Shown piece after piece: positions 52,603 through 60,078 of a stretch of 64,000 bases of DNA. The translations under genes and the position numbers were made by a program. The notes beneath the pieces are model-generated. The model did no database searches and had not been told where the DNA came from. It saw only the letters and a list, made by a program, of their open reading frames with translations. Each line of letters begins with the position of its first letter. The stretch's first letter is position 1. The stretch lies in NCBI GenBank assembly GCA_964017195.1, contig CAXHKT010000130.1:211001-275000 (forward strand), given 5' to 3'. This stretch comes from Siderastrea radians (lineage: Eukaryota > Cnidaria > Anthozoa > Scleractinia > Rhizangiidae).

Positions 52603-53667
52603 TTATGCCTTTTTGAAGTGCAAGGTGACCAGCGTGTTGCCTTTGCCAAACCTGACCAACTTATCCTCCGTGCCAGACGTTTCGGTGACTTGCATTTGAA
52701 TGATTTCCACCACTTCATTACGAAGCGGTAGGTAATGAATGTGCAACGGTTCAAAGTACATGGTACCTCTGCCTTCCCGCTTGTAGTGGATTTCTCGCAA
52801 TAAATCGGTGACGCGATTGCCGACCATCATACTGCCTGCCACGTCCGAGTACACGTGCAACGATCGCGAGGGATCTCCCACCACCGAACGAAACGCTACA
52901 TTCAAGTTGGTGAATCGCCACCCACAACTCATACTCAATTGTAAATGATCCGGTAAAAAAGAACGCACCGTCCAAAAGACTGGGTTGTGTTCATCGTCGT
53001 TCACATCGTTCCAATCGTTGCCAGCGGGTTTTGTCATGTTAGGGATTTGATCCCCCATGAAGTCTTCTCGTAAGTTTGGGCCCAAAATCAACCCACTGCT
53101 AATTTTACGTAACCATCCCATCTTGACAGCCAACTTGGTGTAGATGTACAGGGCGGGCGTGTCGGTTTTGCAATGACAGATATTGGTGTTGTCAATGAGC
53201 AGATCTTCCCCTTCCCACTTGAACTTGACGTAGGTGTGTTTGCCTTGATCGTTGGTAAAACGACCGCCTTGAATCGCCGTTTCCTTGCGTTGTTGTTCCA
53301 AGTGAGCAATGGTGGCTTTCATGAGACTCACCCCATCCACCACCCAATCCAAATGTTGAATGTCATTGATGAGGGTTTCAGCCGTCCCTCCTCGCGAGGT
53401 CATTTCCCCAACACTTCCCCCCGGTTTGGGGTAGTCTTGGTCCCAGGACGTCGACATGATGAACCCATCTTTTTGCACCAACTCGTACAAATTGACGTGC
53501 GTATCCGGTAAGGAAATGGCACTCAACCCCACTTGCCACGAACCCCCTTGTAACCGTAATGGTTGAGGTAAACGAATCTTGAAGGCATTGGCTTGGTTGT
53601 TGGGAAATTCACGTCGGTTGGCATGACTGGGTAACGTCACGTAGAACGACATCTTTGTCTGCTTCAC
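52603..53667 (-). CDS. FYVTL-type protein A, candidate penton/minor capsid (354 residues)
   Basis: Starts MKQTKMSFYVTLPSHANRRE, with PNNQANAFKIRLPQPLRL and WQVGLSAISLP, and ends in a strand pair ELVRFGKGNTLVTLHFKK. This large family in animal Polintons begins with SFYVTL and is all-beta; I take it as the single-jelly-roll minor capsid (penton-type) candidate, though the vertex role is an inference. Met6 is an alternative start. The 3' neighbour is the pX-like gene. The start overlaps the stop of protein B by 4 bp. Confidence 0.75.
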   Translation of the reverse strand: MKQTKMSFYVTLPSHANRREFPNNQANAFKIRLPQPLRLQGGSWQVGLSAISLPDTHVNLYELVQKDGFIMSTSWDQDYPKPGGSVGEMTSRGGTAETLINDIQHLDWVVDGVSLMKATIAHLEQQRKETAIQGGRFTNDQGKHTYVKFKWEGEDLLIDNTNICHCKTDTPALYIYTKLAVKMGWLRKISSGLILGPNLREDFMGDQIPNMTKPAGNDWNDVNDDEHNPVFWTVRSFLPDHLQLSMSCGWRFTNLNVAFRSVVGDPSRSLHVYSDVAGSMMVGNRVTDLLREIHYKREGRGTMYFEPLHIHYLPLRNEVVEIIQMQVTETSGTEDKLVRFGKGNTLVTLHFKKA

Positions 53668-54707
53668 ACCACCACTTCCCTTTTAAAGTGGAGGGTCAGG
53701 AGCGTATGCCCTTCGCCAAATGTCACGAGATCCCTATTGATTTCGGCCATCTGCGTTTCCACGATTTCCACCACTTCATTGCGTACTGGGACATATTGAA
53801 TATGTCGAGGTTCAAAGTGCGTGGTTTCTTTGGGGTGGTACTTGATTTCTCGTAAGAGATCCGTGATACGACCCCCTACCATACTGCTGGTCCCTACATC
53901 ACAATACACGTGCAAAGGACGCGTCGGAGCAAATTCCAACGGGGTACGAAAGGCCCCGTTCAAATTCACAAACCGCCAAGGACACGATAGACTCAATTTC
54001 AGATAATCCCCCTCCACTTTCCAAAAGGTGGGGTTGTTGCTGCCATCGCGGATATCCGTCGGGTTCGGAATGGTGGAAATGCCATCCAATTCTTGCAAGA
54101 GATTCGGACCCAATCGATACTGGCCGGGGGACGGTTGTTCAATCCATCCCATTCTCAGGGCCAAGGTTCTGCCCCATGACACGCGTGCCACATGGGTTTT
54201 GTAATCCACTGGCTTGGTATTCAACAACAAATCCCCTTCGGTGGTCCATTCAAAGGTCGGGTACATTTTGACGCCATCGGGCCCCACCAACTTGTCTTTG
54301 GGTTTGATTCGTTTCGCCCGTTCTTGCCGGTAACGATACACCAGTTGGTGAAAAAATTGAACTCCCGTCAACGAGGTCATCTCCTTTCTTATGTCTTGAG
54401 CCTTCACGGTCCATTCCTGCTCTTCATACCACCATGCCTCCTGTCCCCAATCGTCTATTTTAAAGTCGTGTTCGTGCCATCGTACGTACAACAAAGGATG
54501 GGAATCGCCCACGCCTCCTTCTTCCGCTAGCACTGGAATGGTGGGTAAGGATAAACTCGTCATACCCACCATCCATCCTCGTCCCATAAATCGAATGGGT
54601 TTCGGCAATCGGTTTCTGAAATGATGACTCTTGTTCCCAGGAAACTCTTTGGTACTCGCATGACTCATCAACGTCACGTAAAACGAAGAGTTGGGCACCC
54701 ACGTCAT
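53664..54707 (-). CDS. FYVTL-type protein B, tandem paralogue (347 residues)
   Basis: Clear paralogue of the neighbour at 52603: SSFYVTLMSHASTKEFPGNK, NRLPKPIRFMGRGWMVGMTS near the N-terminus, YVPVRNEVVEIVETQMAE and GHTLLTLHFKRE at the end. Shared order of motifs shows an old gene duplication. The 4-bp ATGA overlap with protein A suggests coupled translation or close packing. It starts 4 bp downstream of the integrase stop. Confidence 0.75.
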   Translation of the reverse strand: MTWVPNSSFYVTLMSHASTKEFPGNKSHHFRNRLPKPIRFMGRGWMVGMTSLSLPTIPVLAEEGGVGDSHPLLYVRWHEHDFKIDDWGQEAWWYEEQEWTVKAQDIRKEMTSLTGVQFFHQLVYRYRQERAKRIKPKDKLVGPDGVKMYPTFEWTTEGDLLLNTKPVDYKTHVARVSWGRTLALRMGWIEQPSPGQYRLGPNLLQELDGISTIPNPTDIRDGSNNPTFWKVEGDYLKLSLSCPWRFVNLNGAFRTPLEFAPTRPLHVYCDVGTSSMVGGRITDLLREIKYHPKETTHFEPRHIQYVPVRNEVVEIVETQMAEINRDLVTFGEGHTLLTLHFKREVVV

Positions 54708-54710
54708 TGT

Positions 54711-55889
54711 TTAGCGTCGTCGGCGTCGTTTGCGCGGTCGAAGGGATGTCACGTCACCACGAGCAATCCAACTATTGTACTTGTCGGGCCACCCTTTCCA
54801 CTTGACCAACCAACGATCTTTTTGACGCTTAAGTACCTTCTCGATGCGAAATACATCGGACACCTGGACTTTTTGTAAATCCTCCTCGTAAAACGTGCCT
54901 TTGATGGGGGTCTCATCCCATTCGTGAATCTTATACGTGGGCACGGGGCCCGGGATCACACGATGCACCACAAACACTTCTTCGGTCCAACCGGGGAGAT
55001 AGCCTTTTTCAAAGGTACGATGAATCGTGTTGAGACGGACCCGATCCCCGACTTTGAATTGGGGTTTTTTCCGACCTTTCAATCGTTTGCTGTACAATCG
55101 TTTCCACACGGCTTCTTCGTTGTCCCACGTCACGTCTTCGGGGGGCATACCAATACTTCGATGACGGGTGGCATTATAGCCTTGCACCAACTGGGGTAAG
55201 ACATTGTCAAAGCGTAAGGTGTTGGCCGTGGTCAAATAACGGTACAACCGTTCTTTCAAGGTCCGATTAAATCGTTCCACCACACTGGCTTTGGCATCCC
55301 CTTCGGTGGAAAAATGTTGGATGTCTTGCTCGTCGACCCATCGTTGAAAGGTCCGATTGTAAAATTCTTTCCCTCGATCCGTTTGCAATCGGTTGGGGTG
55401 ACGTCCTTGTCTCACAATCTTCTCAAAGGCTTTCACTAGGGCCACCCCGGTTTTGGTTTTCAACGGTTGGACCCACGCGTATTTGGACAAGACATCCACG
55501 ACGGTCAACAAGTAGCGTATACCCCGATTATGTTTGGCCAAACGTTGCACTTCCACTAAATCCGCCGCCCATTGATCGTCTAACCCCCCTACGACCACGG
55601 GTAAGGTAGCAAAACGACGACGTCGTGGTTTATGCAAGGTGTAGCCCACATCCTGTTCCAAGAGTCGTTGGGCTTTCTTCAAAGGGAGACCCTGGGCTTT
55701 GGCAAACCGTTGCACCCCACCTAAACTCCCCGGGGCGCTAGGATCGTGGTAACGGCTTAACCATTGTTGCGAGACATTGCTTTTCTTCTTCTTCGTTGAC
55801 GACACAGGGCGTTTGCTTCTCTTTAACCCTGAGGACGACGACGAACTCCAGCGTTGGGTTCTCTTTCGAGGGGCCATACTTTCTGACAT
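54711..55889 (-). CDS. Polinton RVE-type integrase with chromodomain
   Basis: 392 residues. Inserts the linear element into host DNA giving 6-bp duplications. Basic Ser-rich N-terminus; a helical segment SLGGVQRFAKAQGLPLKKAQ followed by TLHKPRRRRF; catalytic core with Asp110 (WAADLVEV), Asp171 (LQTDRGKEF) and Glu205 (VVERFNRTLKE), 33 residues between the last two; an SH3-like segment (GDRVRLNTIHRTF); C-terminal chromodomain FRIEKVLKRQKDRWLVKWKG and NSW at about 345-383, which may steer insertion to methylated histones. Catalytic residues are all present. Met5 is an alternative start. The first 67 bp overlap the upstream gene. Confidence 0.95.
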   Translation of the reverse strand: MSESMAPRKRTQRWSSSSSSGLKRSKRPVSSTKKKKSNVSQQWLSRYHDPSAPGSLGGVQRFAKAQGLPLKKAQRLLEQDVGYTLHKPRRRRFATLPVVVGGLDDQWAADLVEVQRLAKHNRGIRYLLTVVDVLSKYAWVQPLKTKTGVALVKAFEKIVRQGRHPNRLQTDRGKEFYNRTFQRWVDEQDIQHFSTEGDAKASVVERFNRTLKERLYRYLTTANTLRFDNVLPQLVQGYNATRHRSIGMPPEDVTWDNEEAVWKRLYSKRLKGRKKPQFKVGDRVRLNTIHRTFEKGYLPGWTEEVFVVHRVIPGPVPTYKIHEWDETPIKGTFYEEDLQKVQVSDVFRIEKVLKRQKDRWLVKWKGWPDKYNSWIARGDVTSLRPRKRRRRR

Positions 55890-56191
55890 TCATCCCATAA
55901 CGTCGATATGGTGGGGACCGTGTGGGGATGCGCCTTTTGAATGATTCGATACCATCGCCACGCCTCTGGGTGGGCTTTTAACCATACGACAAACACGACC
56001 CATCGATACAAGTTACGGTCGACATGGGTTTCTTCAAAGAGGTGGAGAGGATGCGTGTCCTCCGGACATGGGGGTATGGGGATTTGGGTGCCGGGTTGAT
56101 GATCATATAAGACTTGACACAGGGTTTGATGACATTGCCATTGCCCCAGGGACAAGACAGACTCCCACGCATCACACACAGCAGACTCCAT
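55823..56191 (-). CDS. Uncharacterised Trp/His-rich protein (122 residues)
   Basis: Not recognised. Helical, with WESVLSLGQWQCHQTLCQVL near the N-terminus and NLYRWVVFVVWLKAHPEAWR in the middle, and a basic tail read in another phase through the integrase start (67-bp overlap). Starts about 37 bp after the end of the GRF gene. Plausible from position and composition; the overlap with the integrase leaves some doubt. Confidence 0.5.
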   Translation of the reverse strand: MESAVCDAWESVLSLGQWQCHQTLCQVLYDHQPGTQIPIPPCPEDTHPLHLFEETHVDRNLYRWVVFVVWLKAHPEAWRWYRIIQKAHPHTVPTISTLWDECQKVWPLEREPNAGVRRRPQG

Positions 56192-56227
56192 GGACTAAAT
56201 AAAAACATTTTATTCGTTCTCTCTCCT

Positions 56228-57085
56228 TTAAAAGAGACCGTCATACACGACCGTCTCGAGGCTTTTCTGCCAGTTCTCCACACTGTCACTGTACTTGGGG
56301 GGTGGTGGCGCTGGGGCCACCATCATTTCTTGACGGTTCTTGAGCTCTTGAATTTCTCGCAACAATTGTTTCTCGTAGTCTGTCAGGGGGCGATCCTCTT
56401 TCCTTGGGGCTCGAGGGGGTGGGCCAGGGATGTCCACGCCACGCTTGGGATACCCTTGCGCATCACGGGTAGACAAAGGAGATTCAGCTTGTTGGTCGGC
56501 TTTCTTGGGCGGGTTGTCATGAAACCAACTCCAGTACTTGGGCCCCAAGGGTTGATCGGCCCATCGGAAGAAGCCACACTGTTTCTTGGAACAATTCAGA
56601 AACAAGCGATCGGGGTTCTGGGTCGAATGGCTCTGTTGCAGCGTGGCGGGTTCCCGGCAAAAACACTGCAAACAAGTCCACATGTCCAACACTTCTGCAT
56701 GAGGTTGACTATACACGGCTTTCATATACTCCAGGGCTTGATCTTGTCCACAAAACAGCAAACACGGTTGGATGGGACATTTCACATACTTCCATCCCTT
56801 TTGAGATTCTCGGGCCTCCAAACGCACGTCATGACAAGGACATACCATATAGTCCAAGGAACTGACTGGGAAAACAGGTTTGGGGTTTTGAAACCCAGGG
56901 CTTTGAGGGGTTGCGTCGACCATGTCATTCAATTCTTTCATCATCTCTTCCACGGCAGCTCGGGTATCTTCCACCACCTCCCCTACCACCGGATCACAGT
57001 CCACGGGCGTCATATGTTGAAGGGTCTTCTTCTTCTTCTTCCCCGAAGGAGGGTCGCTTGGCTTTCTCTTCCGTTCGACCGACAT
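56228..57085 (-). CDS. Tandem zf-GRF-type zinc protein
   Basis: The frame opens at 57112, but a TATAAAAA at 57119-57126 is too close; Met10 (MSVERKRKPSD, 57085) is the likely start, giving 285 residues. Basic N-terminus; two GRF-like zinc modules, CPCHDV...KGWKYVKCPIQPC (91-117) and CLQCFC...RLFLNCSKKQCGFFRWAD (147-186), the second with the typical CxFFxW ending; a Pro-rich linker and a coiled C-terminus. GRF fingers bind single-stranded DNA in repair and topoisomerase proteins. It may act in element replication or recombination. Confidence 0.82.
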   Translation of the reverse strand: MSVERKRKPSDPPSGKKKKKTLQHMTPVDCDPVVGEVVEDTRAAVEEMMKELNDMVDATPQSPGFQNPKPVFPVSSLDYMVCPCHDVRLEARESQKGWKYVKCPIQPCLLFCGQDQALEYMKAVYSQPHAEVLDMWTCLQCFCREPATLQQSHSTQNPDRLFLNCSKKQCGFFRWADQPLGPKYWSWFHDNPPKKADQQAESPLSTRDAQGYPKRGVDIPGPPPRAPRKEDRPLTDYEKQLLREIQELKNRQEMMVAPAPPPPKYSDSVENWQKSLETVVYDGLF

Positions 57086-57118
57086 CGTGCTGAAGATTTT
57101 CACCCCTACCACCGAGGC

Positions 57119-57295
57119 CTTTTTATACCCATACCCCTAAGCTCTCATTGGTCAGCTTATCCTACCCATATAAGGACGTCTCATCGTCCCATTGGTCACC
57201 TTATTCAATCCATATAAGGACCTCTTGTCTTCCCATTGGTCAACTGTCTCTATTTAAGGAGCTCCCTGGGTCCTCCAACTCGTCATTCCAAGTAG
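57119..57295. promoter_or_regulatory. Divergent promoter with 44-bp repeats of CCAAT and CArG boxes
   Basis: ATTGG (inverted CCAAT) recurs at 57147, 57191 and 57235, exactly 44 bp apart. After the first two comes CCATATAAGG (57166-57175 and 57210-57219), a perfect CArG box (CC, six A/T, GG) that could also act as a TATA element; the third is the variant CTATTTAAGG (57250-57259). It drives the SLOG-side genes (+, ATG 57296) and the GRF gene (-). Confidence 0.8.
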
Positions 57296-57526
57296 ATGGA
57301 CTACTACCAAGATCTCAACCGAGACGACTTTGCTTCCACCGAAGAGTATTTGGCTGAACGGGTCAAACGAGGTCTAGCAGCGGGATTCACGTTCCAACAG
57401 TGCCGACAGCACCACGTCATTGATTTCGGCTTGGCCTTAGGGTTGACTCCCACTGAGATTCTAGCTATTATAGGCCCTGACACTGGGTACGTATTTCCCA
57501 ACGAATGCCACCCAACATCGACATGA
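57296..57526 (+). CDS. Small helical protein (76 residues), possible N-terminal half of the SLOG-like gene
   Basis: Starts about 37 bp after the TATTTAAGG box. Sequence MDYYQDLNRDDFASTEEYLA, RVKRGLAAGFTFQQCRQHHV, IDFGLALGLTPTEILAIIGP: a helix-turn-helix-like fold is possible. It ends 22 bp inside the next frame, which opens in the -1 phase. No in-phase slippery heptamer was found at the junction. It may be a separate protein, or the two may be one gene interrupted by a one-base change. Confidence 0.55.
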   Translation: MDYYQDLNRDDFASTEEYLAERVKRGLAAGFTFQQCRQHHVIDFGLALGLTPTEILAIIGPDTGYVFPNECHPTST

Positions 57527-58200
57527 TTGGAGAACAAGATCTCGGTGCCTTGGAACTGCAAGTGGGTCATGGACATGTGGTCTACACAGGGGGAGCCAAA
57601 GGTACGGATGCCCTCGTCGAAGAACAGGCCAAACACTTTGGGATGCAGCTCGAAGTCCTGGTCCCCCCGAACCATCCTCGAGCCACTTTCATCACCCCTT
57701 CTACGGTGGAAGTCCTGATGTTGGCCAACCCACATCTTCACCAGGCAGCGGAGAAACTAGGCAAAAAAATGCCCAGTCATTTTTACACCCTGCAATTGCT
57801 GCAACGCAATTATCAATTGGCCAAGAAAGCCCATACCATCTATGCCTTTGGCATCTTGGAACCGGATCATAAACGCGTGAAAGGAGGCACTGGTTGGACC
57901 GTGCAATTGGCTATGGATTTAGGCAAACCCGTCTACCTCTTTGACATACCCAGTCAATCATGGTACCGCTCGGACCATTACTACCAAGTCAACGAGAATG
58001 CTGCCACCCTTGTCACTGGCAGTCAATTTGTCCCTTGGGGACCCAAAAAGCCCACCCTTCATCAAAGCAGTGCTGTGGTAGGATCCCGGGATGTGGACGA
58101 AAAAACCCGAGCCGAAATTCAAGCCTTGTTCAACCGCACCTTCTGTCTCCCCGAGAACATTGATCAATTACGCCTGGAACTCGAAGACTTTCATTTGTAA
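57505..58200 (+). CDS. SLOG/DUF2493-like Rossmann protein, circularly permuted order
   Basis: 231 residues. VVYTGGAKGTDALVEEQAKHF (26-46) is the phosphate-binding GGxxGxD motif of SLOG/YspA-type nucleotide-binding proteins. LLQRNYQLAKKAHTIYAFG (98-116) holds the RN and the following beta strand, KGGTGWTVQLAMDLGKPVYL (126-145) the GT motif, and AVVGSRDVD (190-198) the GSRD motif. In standard members GSRD is at the N-terminus; here it comes last. SLOG proteins bind nucleotides or their derivatives, in some cases as signal sensors. Role here unknown. The start may lie in the overlapping upstream frame. Confidence 0.7.
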   Translation: MPPNIDMIGEQDLGALELQVGHGHVVYTGGAKGTDALVEEQAKHFGMQLEVLVPPNHPRATFITPSTVEVLMLANPHLHQAAEKLGKKMPSHFYTLQLLQRNYQLAKKAHTIYAFGILEPDHKRVKGGTGWTVQLAMDLGKPVYLFDIPSQSWYRSDHYYQVNENAATLVTGSQFVPWGPKKPTLHQSSAVVGSRDVDEKTRAEIQALFNRTFCLPENIDQLRLELEDFHL

Positions 58201-58466
58201 TGTTTTTTAGTTTTTATTTTTTTTCAATCTGTACATAGCCGCTTTTTAGTTTTTTACTTTTCCACTTTTTAGATTTTTTCCAATTGTAAATAGGAACACC
58301 CGCGGGGCAAAAGAACACGGACAACCATTTGTAACATGAACTCTTCTTTTTAATTAAAAATTTTAAAAAACTGACAACACTGGTTTTGCACGTTCATCAT
58401 AAATAAATGTCTCTTGACGCACAGAAGCCTTGACTCACAATAAACTCAACAGGAATTAACAAATGT
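58201..58466. other. Convergent 3' ends, poly(A) region
   Basis: No gene. T-rich tracts follow the SLOG-like stop; plus-strand AATAAA occurs at 58402-58407 and 58439-58444. The opposing 185-residue gene ends at 58467. Confidence 0.5.
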
Positions 58467-59024
58467 TCATTGTTCTTCCAACACCCGATTCACCGTCTTC
58501 ACCGCCTCCCTCTCCATCTCCTCCAACCATTTCTTCTCCTCCTCTCGTTGTTTCTCGACTTCTTTAAAAAAATACGCGATCTCCTGCCATCGTTCCCCCG
58601 CATGGACCCATGGCAGGTTAGCAGCCAAGTAATGATCGAGTTCCTTAAAATCTGACAAACTAATCATCCAAAAGCTCTCGTCCATTGTGTAGGCCAAGCG
58701 ACGACAAATAAATGGAATAATCCTTGACACAAGTCTCTTCTTCAGCATCTTCTCCACTATTGGGTGCACCCGTCCAGCGGGGTGGCCATTCTCCATCTCC
58801 ACCAAGCACAGGATGAACAACCGAATGAAAGAGGCCACACGGTATTTGTTAAGGGGGCGCCACGCTTCTTCTCTCCTTTCATACACCCGCATCGTGTGGC
58901 GGTCCAATGGTGTCATCTCCCGTCCCGCTCTCCTCCTCAAGTAGTCTGCGCCGCCCACATTCATATCGCTGCCCAGGGAACCCAAGGGCGTTCTCGTTTC
59001 AGACATTTTTGGCTCAACTGACAT
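58467..59024 (-). CDS. Uncharacterised helical protein (185 residues)
   Basis: Not recognised. Predicted all-alpha: ITS N-terminus is polar (Met1 or Met7 as start), then YRVASFIRLFILCLVEMENG, FICRRLAYTMDESFWMISLS, and a C-terminal coiled-coil of Glu/Lys/Arg (VEKQREEEKKWLEEMEREAV). A minus-strand TATATAA at about 59080 lies roughly 55 bp before the start. Convergent with the SLOG-like gene and divergent from the RING operon. Confidence 0.65.
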   Translation of the reverse strand: MSVEPKMSETRTPLGSLGSDMNVGGADYLRRRAGREMTPLDRHTMRVYERREEAWRPLNKYRVASFIRLFILCLVEMENGHPAGRVHPIVEKMLKKRLVSRIIPFICRRLAYTMDESFWMISLSDFKELDHYLAANLPWVHAGERWQEIAYFFKEVEKQREEEKKWLEEMEREAVKTVNRVLEEQ

Positions 59025-59258
59025 AAGTCAACAAGGACCGGCTCAAAGCTAAGAGTGACGCCCTGTGGCCTCCCTTGACTTATATACCCTGATCCGCGCA
59101 ATGCCTCATGGTCTATCTAAGGAGGGGGGAGGGGGGTCCCCCCACTCCGTCCCCTCCCAAAGCATCCTGGGGCCTCCTTCTCATTGGCCCCTTCCCTCCC
59201 ACGTGACCCTTTTGTTTCTCTATAAAAAACCCCCCGGCCCCCTCCATCTTTCACACTC
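59025..59258. promoter_or_regulatory. Divergent promoter of the RING operon and the 185-residue gene
   Basis: Minus-strand TATATAA near 59078-59084 and plus-strand TATAAAAAA at 59221-59229, 30 bp before the ATG at 59259. A plus-strand ATTGG (59185-59189) and a G/C-rich block lie between. Confidence 0.65.
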
Positions 59259-59456
59259 ATGGATGATCCAGTCCTCAGTCCAGAAGCCCAAGAGGTGATT
59301 GACCGTCTACGCGCCTTGTTGACTCTGTTGGAAAAAGATTTGGAGGAGATCCGTTTCAAAGCTTCTTATTTTGAACTGCTTCGCCTTCACAGTGACAAAC
59401 ACCTCAGTCGTAACGAATTGTGTTTATTAACCTTGAAAAACTTCTACCGGTGGTGA
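59259..59456 (+). CDS. Small helical protein 1 of RING operon (65 residues)
   Basis: MDDPVLSPEAQEVIDRLRAL, LTLLEKDLEEIRF and a Leu/His-rich tail. Starts 30 bp after a TATA box. It resembles the next 39-residue frame (both have SPEA followed by a leucine-rich helix), so the two may be paralogues. Stop TGA abuts the next ATG. Function unknown. Confidence 0.6.
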   Translation: MDDPVLSPEAQEVIDRLRALLTLLEKDLEEIRFKASYFELLRLHSDKHLSRNELCLLTLKNFYRW

Positions 59457-59576
59457 ATGGGCGATAAGATCAGTCCGGAAGCCGTGCAAATCCTACAACG
59501 TCTAGGACAAATCCGACAACAAATCCTAGACCTGGTCCAACTCTTGACCAATCCACTCTTTGATCCTTTGGCCTGA
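59457..59576 (+). CDS. Small helical protein 2 of RING operon (39 residues)
   Basis: A short frame immediately after the 65-residue gene (no gap) and overlapping the next by one base (TGATG). It encodes MGDKISPEAVQILQRLGQIR and a leucine-rich tail, like the N-terminus of the first protein. Context supports it more than its length does. Confidence 0.55.
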   Translation: MGDKISPEAVQILQRLGQIRQQILDLVQLLTNPLFDPLA

Positions 59577-59989
59577 TGGCGCAATCCAAACCATGTGTGA
59601 TCTGTTTGACACCTGTCCTCAATCATGCCACGTTGAGGTGCTGTGGTCAACCTTGTCATGCCGGCTGTGCTATCGCCTCGGACAAGCCCTACAAACAATC
59701 TCCCATCCTCACTTGCCCTTCCTACCAACACGCCGTTCCTCTGTCCGTCCTTGAAGTCACCCCTCTTCAACGATGGAAAGAAGACCCGGAGTTTGTCCAG
59801 CATGTCAAGACCGATTGGAAAGACAATCCTTTATGGTATGGTATTTGCTATGAAGACGACAACGTCATGGAAGGATTCTGGGGAGAACTGCGCGATCCCT
59901 ATGAGCCCCACCGCAAAACCCTCTACTTTCTGGGTCACACCAAAACCCAAGCCATTTCACGGATGAAAACCTGTATCAGCTTCTCGTAA
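59576..59989 (+). CDS. RING-like zinc protein (137 residues)
   Basis: The N-terminal half has Cys7-x2-Cys10, Cys22-Cys23, Cys27-His28-x2-Cys31 and a late CPSYQH (Cys47, His52): a RING-type pattern whose final metal pair is atypical (CPSYQH where CPxC is normal). The other half has ERWKEDPE-like and WKDNPLWYGICYEDDNVMEG segments without a known fold. RING proteins are ubiquitin ligases, often used by viruses against host proteins; no such role is shown here. Translation may follow the upstream frame by termination-reinitiation (TGATG). Confidence 0.7.
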   Translation: MAQSKPCVICLTPVLNHATLRCCGQPCHAGCAIASDKPYKQSPILTCPSYQHAVPLSVLEVTPLQRWKEDPEFVQHVKTDWKDNPLWYGICYEDDNVMEGFWGELRDPYEPHRKTLYFLGHTKTQAISRMKTCISFS

Positions 59990-60078
59990 AAAAGGACACT
60001 TTTTTTTCTACTTGTTGTCAACAAAATGAAGGACCAATAAAGGATGTTCCATGATACTTTATTGTGCTCTTTCTTTGT

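Noticed and set aside
56114..57217. A 367-residue open frame on the plus strand
   Set aside because: It is antisense to the GRF-type and W/H-rich genes, has no motif, and reflects GC-rich codon use in the true genes.
57494..57500. TTTCCCA slippery heptamer for -1 frameshift
   Set aside because: Its phase relative to the upstream frame is wrong for the X XXY YYZ rule.
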